Shown piece after piece: positions 36,144 to 46,560 of a stretch of DNA of 64,000 bases; the stretch's first letter is position 1; each line of letters starts with the position of its first letter. The position numbers were made by a program, and so were the translations under genes. The notes under the pieces are model-generated. The model did no database searches and was not told where the DNA came from. It worked only from the letters and a program-made list of their open reading frames with translations. This DNA is from CAVQUE01 sp046290435 (GTDB lineage: Bacteria; Actinomycetota; Acidimicrobiia; Acidimicrobiales; UBA8592): positions 62,001 to 126,000 of the forward strand of contig JBKAGO010000032.1 of the NCBI GenBank assembly GCA_046290435.1, read 5' to 3'.

Positions 36144-37823
36144 TCAGCCGACGGGTAGATCGATCCCGGTGACGGTGGTGGCCACCGGCACCGTGGGTGA
36201 CGATGTCAGGCCAGCGCTCCCGATCGCGACCCGTCGCTCCCCCACGACGGGCTCGGTCGCATCGATGACCACCACGGCATCGGCCGGCACGCCGAGGGCG
36301 GCGAGGTCGATGACGGTGCGCCCGAGCGGAGCGACTTCGGTACCGGCGAGTTCGAAGACGGCGCCATCGACGTGGGCTGTCATCGATATGGCGGCGATAC
36401 GGTCGCTCGCTGGATTGACCAGGACGATCTCGCCGACGCCGTCACCGCTGGTGGTCAGGTGCCTGGTCGCCGCGGCGGCGACCCCCGGCGAGACGGCGGC
36501 ATCGGCGGGGGCATCGGGTGGCCCGACGCTGATGCGGTCGGCGACCACTGCGACGCCGTTGATCGATCGGACCGCGGCCCAGTAGTCCACGCCCTCGGGC
36601 AACCGGTCGGTGGCATCGACCAGCCGCGCCTGGCCGATGCGCTCGGCATCGCCTGCCAACAGCACGACCTCGGTGCGCCCGGCCCGGACGGTGATGCCGA
36701 TCGGCTCGATGAAGCCGTTCTCGTCGGGGCGGTCGAGGCGGACCTCGATGTCGACGACCGCTTCGCGCTCGCCGGGGTTGTACACCACGATCGCGTCGGC
36801 GACCGGTGCGTCGCTCCGAGCGCCGAAGACCCAGGTACCGGCGGGGACCGATGCTCCACTGGCCGTGCTCAGACCGCCTGCACCGGCGTCGGCGGCGAAC
36901 GTGACGAGGCGATCGGTCACGACGCGCCCGGTCCGGACGGTCACGTCCGCCGACACGACATCGAACAGCGTGACCACACCGGTGATGTCGATCGGCAGGA
37001 CCGAGCCCGACGGCACGACGAGGCCGTCGTAGATCTGCGGGGAACGACGGGCGCCATCGGTGGTGAAGGTGACGTCGACCACCGCGTCGCCCGGGAAGGG
37101 ATTGAACACCGAGAGCACCTGGCGGGCCTGGCGCCGGGTCGTTCCGCCGGCGAAGACCCAGCGGTCGGCCGATGTCGAGGCACAGGGCGCCATGGCAGCC
37201 CCGTCGGGACCCGAGACGATGTGCTCGGCGATGAGCGAACCGGCATCGGACTCGACGAGTACGGCCACCGTGTCGCCGGCGATGCCCTCGAGATCCGCGA
37301 TGCGGATCCGCTGGACCGAGGCCGGTGGCACCACGACCGGGGTCGTCACCTGAGCGGCCGGGGCGACCTCGGGCGCTTCCAGCACGAGATCTGCGGCGAT
37401 GTCCTCCGATGTGTCGAGATCGACGACGATCGGTTCGGGTGCCACGACCGCGAACGAGGTGAGATCGACCATGGCTTCGACGGGCCCGGGGTTCGCCAGC
37501 ACGACGGTGTGATCGGCGAAGGTCTCCTCACCCAGGGTGCCTCCGGCGCAGTACCAGGTGGAGGTCAACGCCTCGTCGTCGCCCGCGGTGGCCAACGGTG
37601 CCCGTTGCTGGGCGAGTTCGGCGCGTGCACCGCTGCCATCGCCGCCGCCGGCGACCAGTAGTCCGACCACGATCGCCGCGACGACCACGATGGCGGCCCA
37701 ACGTGTCGAGGCCGAGGCTTCGTCGATTCCGGGACGACCGCCGGCGCGGCGCCGAACCGGTGGCGGGCTGTCCGAGCGGGCGGCCTTGCGGCGGCTCCGC
37801 CTGCCGACTCGTTCTCGGCTCAT
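36144..37823 (-). CDS. DUF5719-family membrane-anchored extracellular protein
   Basis: A 559-residue protein with a basic head (RRSRRKAAR), one membrane helix (about 41-60), and a large outside part of repeated beta-sandwich-like units (e.g. WVFAGGTTRRQARQVLSVFNP and WVFGARSDAPVADAIVVYNPG, similar WVF...NP repeats). It matches the DUF5719 proteins always encoded after a large membrane glycosyltransferase in actinobacteria, as here, with an ATGA overlap. Function unknown; presumably a partner of that transferase in envelope glycan assembly. Confidence 0.75.
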   Translation of the reverse strand: MSRERVGRRSRRKAARSDSPPPVRRRAGGRPGIDEASASTRWAAIVVVAAIVVGLLVAGGGDGSGARAELAQQRAPLATAGDDEALTSTWYCAGGTLGEETFADHTVVLANPGPVEAMVDLTSFAVVAPEPIVVDLDTSEDIAADLVLEAPEVAPAAQVTTPVVVPPASVQRIRIADLEGIAGDTVAVLVESDAGSLIAEHIVSGPDGAAMAPCASTSADRWVFAGGTTRRQARQVLSVFNPFPGDAVVDVTFTTDGARRSPQIYDGLVVPSGSVLPIDITGVVTLFDVVSADVTVRTGRVVTDRLVTFAADAGAGGLSTASGASVPAGTWVFGARSDAPVADAIVVYNPGEREAVVDIEVRLDRPDENGFIEPIGITVRAGRTEVVLLAGDAERIGQARLVDATDRLPEGVDYWAAVRSINGVAVVADRISVGPPDAPADAAVSPGVAAAATRHLTTSGDGVGEIVLVNPASDRIAAISMTAHVDGAVFELAGTEVAPLGRTVIDLAALGVPADAVVVIDATEPVVGERRVAIGSAGLTSSPTVPVATTVTGIDLPVG

Positions 37824-40800
37824 GCTCTCGCCTCGCGGGCCCGGCCGCTGACACGGAGCGTCGCGACGACGGCGATCACCCACAGCGACAGCTGCAGGAT
37901 CATCATCACCTGGTGTTCGGTCGGTGTCCGGTGTGCCAGCTCGGCCTCGGCGTCGTCGACGGTCGGCCGGAAGGCCAGCGCCCAATCGAGTGCCGGGCCC
38001 CGGCTGGCGGCGCGGCCATCGGTGACGAGCCGCCAGTTCGACCCGCTGGGAGCAGCGACGTACACCTCGTCATCGACACCGACGCGTCCCTCGTAGCGGG
38101 TGCCGGAGGAATCTGTGGCCTCGAGGCGCCCACGGGCGGTTGTTCCCGACGAGGCGTGCTCGCGCAGCGTGCGATTCGACGTGGCGCCGACGTCGACGAC
38201 CGAGGCGAACGCGAGGGCCGAGTTGTTGGTGAGGCGCGTGACGCCGGGCGAGACGTCGACCAGCGCGAGATCCAGCTGTTCGGACAAGGCTGCCTTCAGC
38301 TGCTCGGGCACGGGTTCCACGATGCCCGTCGATGGCGATGGGGCGCTCTGTTCCAGCACGACGATCTCGGCGATGCCGAAGGGCGCCAGCAGGCGTCCCA
38401 GCCGGCTCGTGCCGCCGGCGACAGCGAGCTCCACCGCCTCTGCGATCAACGGGTCTGCCGGCGCTGCGCCGGCGTCCCAGCGATCTGCGTAGCCCACGAG
38501 CAGGTCGTCGGTGACCGCGAGTGTCAATCCCTCGCCGAACGATCGCCCGGCGGCGCTCACGGTGTCGTCGTGGCCGATCCACAGCACCCGTCCCGCAGGG
38601 TCGGGTTCGACTGCGTACTGACGGGCGAAGTCACCGGTGGGCATCTGCCACCAGCCGTCGAGGCTCGCAGCCGACGGCGTCAGCATCGCCAAAGCGATGG
38701 CGACGACCGCGGAGACAGGGACCAGCTGGCGCCAACCCAGGCGGTAGGCGCGCAGGTCCCGTTCGATGGCGGCGACGCCCATGGCCGCCGCCAGCGCGAG
38801 ACCGAACGACCCGAGGGCGAGGATGATCTCGGGACGGGGAGCCGACACCGGGACCCACCCCCGGGTCTCGGCCCAGATGACCCCCACGGCGACGAGGTAC
38901 AGCGCGATCCCGCGCACCGCCCACGACCACCGCGGCCCCCGCGCCAGGAGCAGCGGCACACCTGCGGCGACGGGAAGGGCCCATCCGAGCACACCGCCAC
39001 CGATACCACCGGTGAACAGGGTCAGAAGATCGGCCATCGTGGCGCCGGTGGCCTGCTCGGGACGGGTACCGAAGAACCAGTCTCCATTGGCGTCGCCACC
39101 GACGAGGCCCGCGAGCCAGGGCAGGTGCAGCACCGCAGCGAGCACGGTCGCCGCTGTGGTCACCCCCACCAGGCGGACGGCGCCGGCGGCTCGGCCTGCG
39201 AGCCACGAGCCGAGCACCAGCGCCACGACCGCCAGGACCACCAGCACGACGACGAACGGCACATAGGCCCCGACCAGCGCCAGGGTGAGGCCGAGGACGA
39301 GCACCTCACGCACGACCGAGGGTGCAAGCACCCCTTCGCCGACGCTCCCGCCGACGCTGCCGAAGGGGGCCATGCGCCCGGCTCGGGCGAGTCCTGCCAG
39401 GATCCACGGCATCGAGCCGTACAGCAACAGCGCACCCCACGTACCGTTGCCGAGCGCGGTGTAGGGCACCGGCGAGGCCAGATACATCATGGTGCCCACC
39501 ACACGGATCCACGGCGATGCGAAAGGCCGAAGGAAGCGCCACATTCCGATGGCGCCGATGGGCAGCATCCCGACGGTCAGGATCGTTCGCAGCAGTCCCA
39601 TCGACCCGACCAGCACCACCCCGCCCATGGCGGTGAGCGCGTGCGCGGTCGGCGCCGCGGCCTCCGTCCCGGCGCCCGTCGGGCGCCACTGACCGAAGAA
39701 GCGCCCGAACAGCTCGCCGACGCCGAGATCGAACGGCACGAGATCGCCCACTGCGGGCACCCGACGGGTGATCAGGTGGCGGCTCCCGAAGAGCAACACG
39801 GCGATCGTGACGAACCAGAAGGCGATCGAGATCTGCGAGGGGCCGGTCCGCAGGGCCTGGAGCAGGTACCGCGCCCGCACCGCGATCGAACCACCGCTGT
39901 CGGAGCCGAGCTGACCCCGCAGGAACGCCGACAGGGGCGCGAACCCGCCGATCTGCAGTCGACGCAGATCGCTGTCGGGCACCTGACGGATGGCCCGCAG
40001 CTCGGCTCTGCGCCGGCGCAGCGATCCGACCCGGCCGAGATTCCACGTCCATGCGCCGATCGCCGCCCTGGCTCGACCGAACTGCCCCGTTGCGAGAGCT
40101 CCGAGTGCCCGCAACATCGAATAGACGAGCGCTTGGGGCACCACGCGGATGCTGTGCAGCGGCCCATAGCCCGTCAGGACGGTGCGGATCCGGTTGCGGT
40201 TGCGTTCGCGGTCCAGGTCGTCGCCTCGGCGCCGACCCTCGATCGCCCCACGATGGCGGGCGACCGCCGATGGCACGACGATCACGCGTGCCCCGGCCAC
40301 GTGGGTGCGCCAACACAGGTCGACATCCTCGCCCGTCAGTCCCATGCCTGCGTCGTACCCGCCGAGCGCACCGAACAGATCGGCACGCACCAGCTGTACT
40401 GCGCCGGACACCGCGAACACGTCACGCACGGCGTCGTGCTGCTCCTGATCGAGCTCGCCGACATCGATGCGGGAGGCGACGTGGGCGAGCTTGTCGACGT
40501 CGAGGCCGACCTCGGCGAGGACGTCGGGGCGTTCCCAACTGACGAGCTTGGGACCGAGCACCGCACCGTTGGAACGAACCGCTTCCTCGACGAGCAGCCG
40601 CACGGCGTCGGGTGCGAGCGCCACGTCGTCGTGGCAGAAGAGGTAGAACGCCGGCGGCCGATCGTCGCCCGCGAGCACCTGATTGGCACACTCTGCGTAG
40701 CCCAGATGGGCATCGACATCACGTACCGTGGCATCTGTCAGGGTGGCTGCCACCCGATCGTGCACCGTCGGATCGCCGCCGGGCACGTAGACGACGACCT

Positions 40801-41050
40801 CGAGGCGCCGATAGTCCTGTGACGCCAGCGCATGGAGCGTTTCGACGAACCACTCCCCAAGCTCGTGCGCCACGACGACGGCACGTACCCGGGGCGGTGG
40901 CGGGATCCGGCGCTGCGCCGATGCGCGTGCCTCGTCCCCGGCGGCCTCGTCGCGCCCATCGGCGGCGACAGGACGTGCCGGTTCGGGCCGGTCGACGGGT
41001 TCGTCGACCGCGGGTTCGGTCTCGGGAGTGGGGGAATCCACAGCCGGCAC
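37820..41050 (-). CDS. Large membrane glycosyltransferase (GT2 domain plus multi-TM)
   Basis: A 1076-residue enzyme. An N-terminal Pro/Glu-rich stretch precedes a GT2 domain (about 55-300) with LFCHDDVAL near 138 as the metal-binding aspartates and TGEDVDLCWR near 239 as the catalytic acceptor motif. From about 340 on there are a dozen or more membrane helices and a long outside segment near the C-terminus. Probably transfers sugar from a lipid-linked or nucleotide donor during envelope polysaccharide synthesis. GTG 41050. Translation coupled to the DUF5719 gene. Confidence 0.83.
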   Translation of the reverse strand: MPAVDSPTPETEPAVDEPVDRPEPARPVAADGRDEAAGDEARASAQRRIPPPPRVRAVVVAHELGEWFVETLHALASQDYRRLEVVVYVPGGDPTVHDRVAATLTDATVRDVDAHLGYAECANQVLAGDDRPPAFYLFCHDDVALAPDAVRLLVEEAVRSNGAVLGPKLVSWERPDVLAEVGLDVDKLAHVASRIDVGELDQEQHDAVRDVFAVSGAVQLVRADLFGALGGYDAGMGLTGEDVDLCWRTHVAGARVIVVPSAVARHRGAIEGRRRGDDLDRERNRNRIRTVLTGYGPLHSIRVVPQALVYSMLRALGALATGQFGRARAAIGAWTWNLGRVGSLRRRRAELRAIRQVPDSDLRRLQIGGFAPLSAFLRGQLGSDSGGSIAVRARYLLQALRTGPSQISIAFWFVTIAVLLFGSRHLITRRVPAVGDLVPFDLGVGELFGRFFGQWRPTGAGTEAAAPTAHALTAMGGVVLVGSMGLLRTILTVGMLPIGAIGMWRFLRPFASPWIRVVGTMMYLASPVPYTALGNGTWGALLLYGSMPWILAGLARAGRMAPFGSVGGSVGEGVLAPSVVREVLVLGLTLALVGAYVPFVVVLVVLAVVALVLGSWLAGRAAGAVRLVGVTTAATVLAAVLHLPWLAGLVGGDANGDWFFGTRPEQATGATMADLLTLFTGGIGGGVLGWALPVAAGVPLLLARGPRWSWAVRGIALYLVAVGVIWAETRGWVPVSAPRPEIILALGSFGLALAAAMGVAAIERDLRAYRLGWRQLVPVSAVVAIALAMLTPSAASLDGWWQMPTGDFARQYAVEPDPAGRVLWIGHDDTVSAAGRSFGEGLTLAVTDDLLVGYADRWDAGAAPADPLIAEAVELAVAGGTSRLGRLLAPFGIAEIVVLEQSAPSPSTGIVEPVPEQLKAALSEQLDLALVDVSPGVTRLTNNSALAFASVVDVGATSNRTLREHASSGTTARGRLEATDSSGTRYEGRVGVDDEVYVAAPSGSNWRLVTDGRAASRGPALDWALAFRPTVDDAEAELAHRTPTEHQVMMILQLSLWVIAVVATLRVSGRAREARA

Positions 41051-41157
41051 ACGCTACCCGCCGGGTTGTGTCGAGCGGGGACACCCCTGTCCTGCTCGCC
41101 CCACCTGCGCAGCGCTCCGAGCGCAGCCGTTCGACACCGGCCACCTAGACTGCGCCA

Positions 41158-41568
41158 ATGCCCGAAGCGGACCAGCGCCCCGACCCGGACGTGCCCGAGT
41201 GGCTGACCGAGCTCTTCTACACCGGGGTCGGGCTGGCCGTCATCGCCGTCAACCGGGCCCAGGTCGCCCGTCGCAGCGTCGAAGACCAGGTCCGGGCCTC
41301 CGAGCTCGGCCCGGGTCTCGAGGTCCTCGACGATCTCCTGAGCGACCCCGATCGCGTGACACGGATCGTCTCGATCCTGCGCGACGAACTCGGCCGCATC
41401 GACGAGCGCGTCGACGGCATCGAGGACCGCCTCGCCGAACTCTTGGAGCGCCTCGAACCCGACCTCCCTCCCGTCGCAGCGGAGACGGTCCGCGCCCTTC
41501 GCCATCTGGCGGGGGAGCATGCTCCGACGTTGCGGGTGTTGTTCGGTCTGGGTCGGTCCGGGGAGTGA
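41158..41568 (+). CDS. Hypothetical helical protein, 136 aa
   Basis: A 136-residue mostly alpha-helical protein with a heptad-like region (VTRIVSILRDELGRIDERVDG type, about 68-95) that could form a coiled coil; phasin-like in general appearance. No domain recognised. Divergent from the large glycosyltransferase by 107 bases and 2 bases before rmd. Its last 18 codons switch to the odd GTG/TTG-rich usage of rmd. Confidence 0.7.
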   Translation: MPEADQRPDPDVPEWLTELFYTGVGLAVIAVNRAQVARRSVEDQVRASELGPGLEVLDDLLSDPDRVTRIVSILRDELGRIDERVDGIEDRLAELLERLEPDLPPVAAETVRALRHLAGEHAPTLRVLFGLGRSGE

Positions 41569-41570
41569 GT

Positions 41571-42473
41571 ATGCGGGCGTTGGTGACGGGTGCGGGTGGG
41601 TTCGTGGGGCGTCATCTGGTGGCGCATCTGGTGTCGTGTGGTGATGAGGTGATCGAGACGGATCGGGCGACGGGTGGGCCCGATGTGACCGACGTGGGGG
41701 CGATGGCGGCGTTGGTGGGTGAGGTGGCGCCGGAGGTGGTGTTCCATCTGGCTGGACAGGCCGATGTGGCGGGGTCGTGGCGTGATCCGGTGGGGACGTT
41801 GCGGGCCAACGCGGAGGGGACGTTGGCGACCTTGGCGGCGTGTGCGGGTGCTGGGGTGGGGCGTGTGGTGGTGGTGACCAGCGCGGAGGTGTACGGCAAG
41901 GTCGATGCGGCGGAGATGCCGATCGGCGAGGATCGGGCGTTGGATCCGGTGTCGCCGTATGCGGCGTCGAAGGCGGCGGCGGAGATGATCTGTGTGGCGT
42001 GGGCGAATCAGGGGTTGGGGGTGGTGCGGGCTCGGGCGTTCAATCATCTGGGTCCGGGCCAGAGCGAGGCGTTCGTGGCGCCGGCGATCGCGGCGCGTCT
42101 GGTGCGGGCGCGTCGTGACGGGGTGGGGCACATCTCGGTCGGGAATCTCGAGGCGCGGCGCGACTTCACCGATGTTCGTGATGTCGTGCGGGCGTATCGG
42201 ATGCTGGCGGTCGGCGGGGTGAGCGGCGAGGCGTACAACGTGTGTTCGGGGCGGCATCATTCGATCGCAGAGGTGGTCGAGTCGTTGCTGGCGTTGACGG
42301 GCCACGATGTGGAGTTGGTGACCGATCCGGCGTTGGCGCGGCCGTCGGATGTGCCGTTGCTGGTGGGTGATCCCGCCAAGATCCGCACCCAGTGCGGGTG
42401 GGAGCCCGAGATCGATCTGTCCACCACGCTGGCCGACGTGGTGGCGGCAATCGTCGAGGCCGAGAACCGATGA
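41571..42473 (+). CDS. rmd: GDP-4-keto-6-deoxy-D-mannose reductase-like SDR
   Basis: A 300-residue extended SDR, likely reducing GDP-4-keto-6-deoxymannose to GDP-D-rhamnose. Cofactor loop TGAGGFVGRH at 6-15, catalytic Ser in VTSAEVYG near 104, YAASK near 130-134, and sugar-nucleotide part RARAFNHLGPGQ near 155-166. The next gene is gmd, which makes its substrate. Codon usage is strikingly different from neighbours: third positions are G or T (GTG, TTG, GGT, CAT) rather than C, suggesting acquisition. A GTG 6 bases upstream overlaps the previous stop. Confidence 0.82.
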   Translation: MRALVTGAGGFVGRHLVAHLVSCGDEVIETDRATGGPDVTDVGAMAALVGEVAPEVVFHLAGQADVAGSWRDPVGTLRANAEGTLATLAACAGAGVGRVVVVTSAEVYGKVDAAEMPIGEDRALDPVSPYAASKAAAEMICVAWANQGLGVVRARAFNHLGPGQSEAFVAPAIAARLVRARRDGVGHISVGNLEARRDFTDVRDVVRAYRMLAVGGVSGEAYNVCSGRHHSIAEVVESLLALTGHDVELVTDPALARPSDVPLLVGDPAKIRTQCGWEPEIDLSTTLADVVAAIVEAENR

Positions 42474-42486
42474 AGGGAACGGGAGC

Positions 42487-43460
<974 letters not shown>

Positions 43461-43464
<4 letters not shown>

Positions 43465-44444
43465 CCGACCCTCACCCCGACGTCGACCCGGCAGGGTCCG
43501 CCGTCGTGCTCTGTGGCGGCGTCGGCGCCGCCAAGCTGCTGCGGGGCATGGTGCACGTCGTCGATCCCGCGTCGATCACCGCCGTCGTCAACACCGCCGA
43601 CGACACCGTCCTGCACGGACTGCACATCTCGCCGGATCTCGACACCGTCACCTACACCCTCGCCGGCCAGGACGACACCGAACGGGGATGGGGCCTACGC
43701 GGCGAGACCTGGCAGGCCATGGAGATGGTGCGCCGCTACGGCGGCATCGACTGGTTCAACCTCGGCGACCGCGACCTCGGAACCCACCTCTACCGCACCC
43801 ACCGCCTCAGCGAAGGCGCAACGCTGTCGCAGGTGACCGCCGAGATCACCGCGGCGTGGGACATCGGCATCGCAGTCGTGCCGGTCACCGACGACCGCAT
43901 CGAGACCCGGGTGACCGTGCCCGAACTCGGCGAGATCGGCTTCCAGGAGTACTTCGTCCGGCTGCGCCACGACGTCGACGTCTCGGCGGTGCGTTTCGAC
44001 GGCGCCGACGCGGCGACCCCGGCGCCCGGGGTCATCGACGCCGTGAACGCCGCCGCCACCGTGGTCATCGCACCGTCGAACCCGGTGGTGTCCGTTGCTC
44101 CCCTGCTCGCCATACGAGAGCTGCGCGAGGCGGTCCTCGCCCGCCGCGACGCAACCGTGGCGGTCTCCCCCATCGTCGGCGGTGCAGCGCTGAAGGGGCC
44201 CGCCGCACAGCTGATGCGCGATCTGGGCATCGAGGCAAGCGCCCTCGGCGTCGCTCGCCACTATCTCGACCTGGCCGCCACCATCGTCATCGATCAGGTC
44301 GACGCCGCCCTCGCCCCGGCCATCGAGGCCCTCGGCATGGCCTGCGTCGTCACCGACACCATCATGGCCGACACCGACCGCGCCGCAGCCCTGAGCCGCG
44401 TCGTGCTCGGTGCCGCCTCCCCCAGCACTGGAGCACCGTCGTGA
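43461..44444 (+). CDS. fbiA: Phospholactate/phosphoenolpyruvate transferase FbiA (CofD)
   Basis: Transfers a lactyl- or enolpyruvyl-guanosyl unit to Fo, giving (dehydro) F420-0. The 327 residues have the family opening (VVLCGGVGAAKLLRGM, about 15-30), NTADDTVLHGLHISPDLDTVTY (N-terminal half quoted as motif near 44), and FNLGDRDLGTHLYRT near 98. Followed directly by cofE with GTGA overlap, the canonical F420 pair. The actinobacterial donor is phosphoenolpyruvate in mycobacteria; here not provable. FbiC and FbiD genes are not in the window. Confidence 0.92.
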
Positions 44445-45139
44445 CCCGACTCGAGATCATCCCCATCGAGGATCTGCCCGAGGTGCGTCCCGGCGACGAC
44501 CTCGCCGACATGATCGCTGCCTCCGGCGTCGTCGCCGACGGCGACGTCCTGGTGGTCACCCAGAAGATCGTGTCGAAGGCCGAGAACTGTCTGGTCGAGA
44601 TCGACCCGTCCGACCCGCTGTCGCACAAGCCGCTCGTCGAGCGCGAGTCGGTGCGGATCCTGCGGCGGCGGGGCGAGCTCATCATCAGCCAGACACGACA
44701 CGGCTTCGTGTGCGCCAACGCAGGCATCGATCTGTCGAACGTCGAGCGGGGTCAGGCGGCACTGCTGCCCGAGGACAGCGACCGGTCGGCCCGGCGTATC
44801 CGCGACGGCCTCCGAGGGCGCCACGGGCTCGATGTCGCCATCATCATCTCCGACACGTTCGGCCGGCCCTGGCGACGGGGTCTGACCGATGTCGCCATCG
44901 GCTCGGCCGGGATCCTGCCCATCCTCGACCTGCGCGGCACCGCCGACGCCCTGGGCCGCGAGATGCAGGTGACTGAGGTCGCCCTGGTCGACGAGCTGGC
45001 CTCTGCGGCAGAGCTCGTCATGGGAAAGAGCAGCGGCGTTCCCGTCGCCATCGTCCGCGGCGGCGACCCGGCCTGGTTCGGATCGGGCTCGGTGGCCGAC
45101 GACATCGTCCGCGACCCCGCCGACGACTTGTTCCGGTAG
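44441..45139 (+). CDS. cofE: Coenzyme F420:L-glutamate ligase, CofE only
   Basis: Adds the gamma-linked glutamate tail to F420-0, using GTP. The 232 residues form the CofE domain alone (VLVVTQKIVSKAEN near 35; ISQTRHGFVCANAGIDLSN near 84; ISDTFGRPWRRGL near 135). Mycobacterial FbiB adds a C-terminal FMN-reductase domain of about 200 residues that finishes F420; it is absent here and no separate copy follows, so the saturating step must be encoded elsewhere if dehydro-F420 is made. GTG 44441 start. Confidence 0.91.
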   Translation: MTRLEIIPIEDLPEVRPGDDLADMIAASGVVADGDVLVVTQKIVSKAENCLVEIDPSDPLSHKPLVERESVRILRRRGELIISQTRHGFVCANAGIDLSNVERGQAALLPEDSDRSARRIRDGLRGRHGLDVAIIISDTFGRPWRRGLTDVAIGSAGILPILDLRGTADALGREMQVTEVALVDELASAAELVMGKSSGVPVAIVRGGDPAWFGSGSVADDIVRDPADDLFR

Positions 45140-45144
45140 CGACG

Positions 45145-45160
45145 CGGCGGCTGCCCGCCG
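45145..45160. terminator. Short stem-loop between convergent cofE and nucleotidyltransferase
   Basis: CGGCGG-CTGC-CCGCCG, 5 bases after the cofE stop and before the convergent gene's stop at 45168. A short GC stem without U tract; could serve both directions. Confidence 0.45.
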
Positions 45161-45167
45161 AGGCTCT

Positions 45168-45611
45168 CTATTCGATGCCGAGTTCGGCGTTGATGCGCGA
45201 GCTGGAGTCGCGTTTGGTGTTGCCACCCATGTCGAAGATCATCTCGATGCCGTAGCGCTCGCAGACCTCGGTCTCGGGGACGGCGGCACCGGAGTCACGG
45301 TCGCCCCCGTTGGCGAACACGATGCGGTGGTCTGGATTCGCCTCGGCGATGGCGGTGATCGACGCGCACACCGTACGGTCGTCGTCGACGGCGACCATCG
45401 CCTCGTCGACCATGCGCAACGCCTGCACGATGCGCAGGCGATCGGCCTCGTCGATGATCAACTTGCCCTTCTTGAGGATCTGCTGGGCGTTGTTGTTGAC
45501 GATGACCACCACCTTGTCGCCGAGCGCGGCAGCGGATTCGATCATGTCGAGATGGCCACAGTGCAGCGGGCTGAAGTACCCGCTGACGATCACGAGGGTG
45601 GGCTTGTCCAT
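45168..45611 (-). CDS. Adenylyl/cytidylyltransferase (RfaE2/HldE-like)
   Basis: A 147-residue nucleotidyltransferase of the HxGH superfamily: VSGYFSPLHCGHLDMI (about 9-24) binds the nucleotide, NGGDRD near 101 and the SSSRI element near 136 complete the site. The size and GYFSPLHCGH form resemble the adenylyltransferases that activate sugar phosphates (RfaE2 C-domain) or cytidylyltransferases for polyol phosphates; substrate not decidable. Fits the sugar-nucleotide setting. Confidence 0.82.
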   Translation of the reverse strand: MDKPTLVIVSGYFSPLHCGHLDMIESAAALGDKVVVIVNNNAQQILKKGKLIIDEADRLRIVQALRMVDEAMVAVDDDRTVCASITAIAEANPDHRIVFANGGDRDSGAAVPETEVCERYGIEMIFDMGGNTKRDSSSRINAELGIE

Positions 45612-45661
45612 CGGCTGGCTGTGCTCCGTAGGGTCCGGCGGCAGTGGTCGCCGAGGGCGGA

Positions 45662-46465
45662 TCAGCCGTCTTCGGCAGTGCCGTCCTCTGTCGTCCCATC
45701 GGCGTCACCGGACTCGTCTTGAGCAGGTTCGGCGTCGGTGGTGTCGGCGGTGCCGGTGCCGAAGTCCTGCGGACCGGGAACCGCTGAGCGGTTCGGCGGC
45801 TCGACGCCTTCGCCGCGGTCGAGCCCGGAGGTGGCGGCAAGGGTGTCGAGAACGTCGGGACCCGGTGGCGGGGGTGCGACACCCACCGGCACGCGAGCGA
45901 TCGTGTAGGCCATCTCGGGCGCCGTGAAGGTGATGTCGCCGAAGTCGTCGCGCACGATCTCGTCGGGTTCGCCGGTCGGGTCGAGGCCGTCCTCCCAGAT
46001 GGCGACGACGATCTCGGTCGGCTCGCCATCGCACTCGACGCCGGCCTCGAGGGTCTCGCCGCCCGGCAGGGTGATGGCCTCGGGCTCGACCGTCGCCCCC
46101 ATCGCTTCGAAGAACACGCTCATCTTGGCGTTGGAGCCCGTGACCGAAGCGCTGAAAGGATGGACGTGGATCAGGCTGTCGCCGTGGGAGTGGATCCCCT
46201 GCGGGTCGAACTGACTGTCGAAGGCCGGGAGCACCCCGCCGGTGACGCAGTCGTAGAGGGTGTACGCGCTGTGCCAGTGGTCCTGCAGCGTCGGAGACGC
46301 CTGCGCATCGCGGGTCGTGCGGGCGAACGCCACGAGTACGAGACCGGCGACGATGAGTCCGACCACGATCATCGGGAACCCGAGCTCGCGCCGCTCGTTG
46401 GGACCCGTGGTCTGCCCGGCGCGCGCAGCGCGGGCGATTTTCTTCGAAGAGGAAGCCTTACCCAT
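45662..46465 (-). CDS. Membrane-anchored histidine-rich extracellular protein
   Basis: A 267-residue protein: basic head, one membrane helix (about 31-50), then an outside domain rich in histidines (DHWHSAYTLYDC near 61, GIHSHGDSLIHVHPF near 89-103), which could bind a metal, and a disordered Thr/Asp/Glu tail after about 225. I have no function for it. Start ATG 46465 is preceded by GTTTGCACCC only, a weak ribosome site; an ATG 42 bases upstream is possible. Same strand as the LCP gene, which follows upstream. Confidence 0.7.
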   Translation of the reverse strand: MGKASSSKKIARAARAGQTTGPNERRELGFPMIVVGLIVAGLVLVAFARTTRDAQASPTLQDHWHSAYTLYDCVTGGVLPAFDSQFDPQGIHSHGDSLIHVHPFSASVTGSNAKMSVFFEAMGATVEPEAITLPGGETLEAGVECDGEPTEIVVAIWEDGLDPTGEPDEIVRDDFGDITFTAPEMAYTIARVPVGVAPPPPGPDVLDTLAATSGLDRGEGVEPPNRSAVPGPQDFGTGTADTTDAEPAQDESGDADGTTEDGTAEDG

Positions 46466-46560
46466 GGGTGCAAACGCTACTCCCCCGACCCCCGGATCCG
46501 GCGTCATGGCGGATCACCGCACGATCAACGGACCACGTCGGTAGTCGGGCGCCCGACGGC

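Noticed and set aside
37598..40822. 1074-codon plus-strand open frame opposite the large glycosyltransferase
   Set aside because: Arginine/histidine/proline-rich, no domains, while the minus-strand protein shows clear GT2 motifs and membrane helices.
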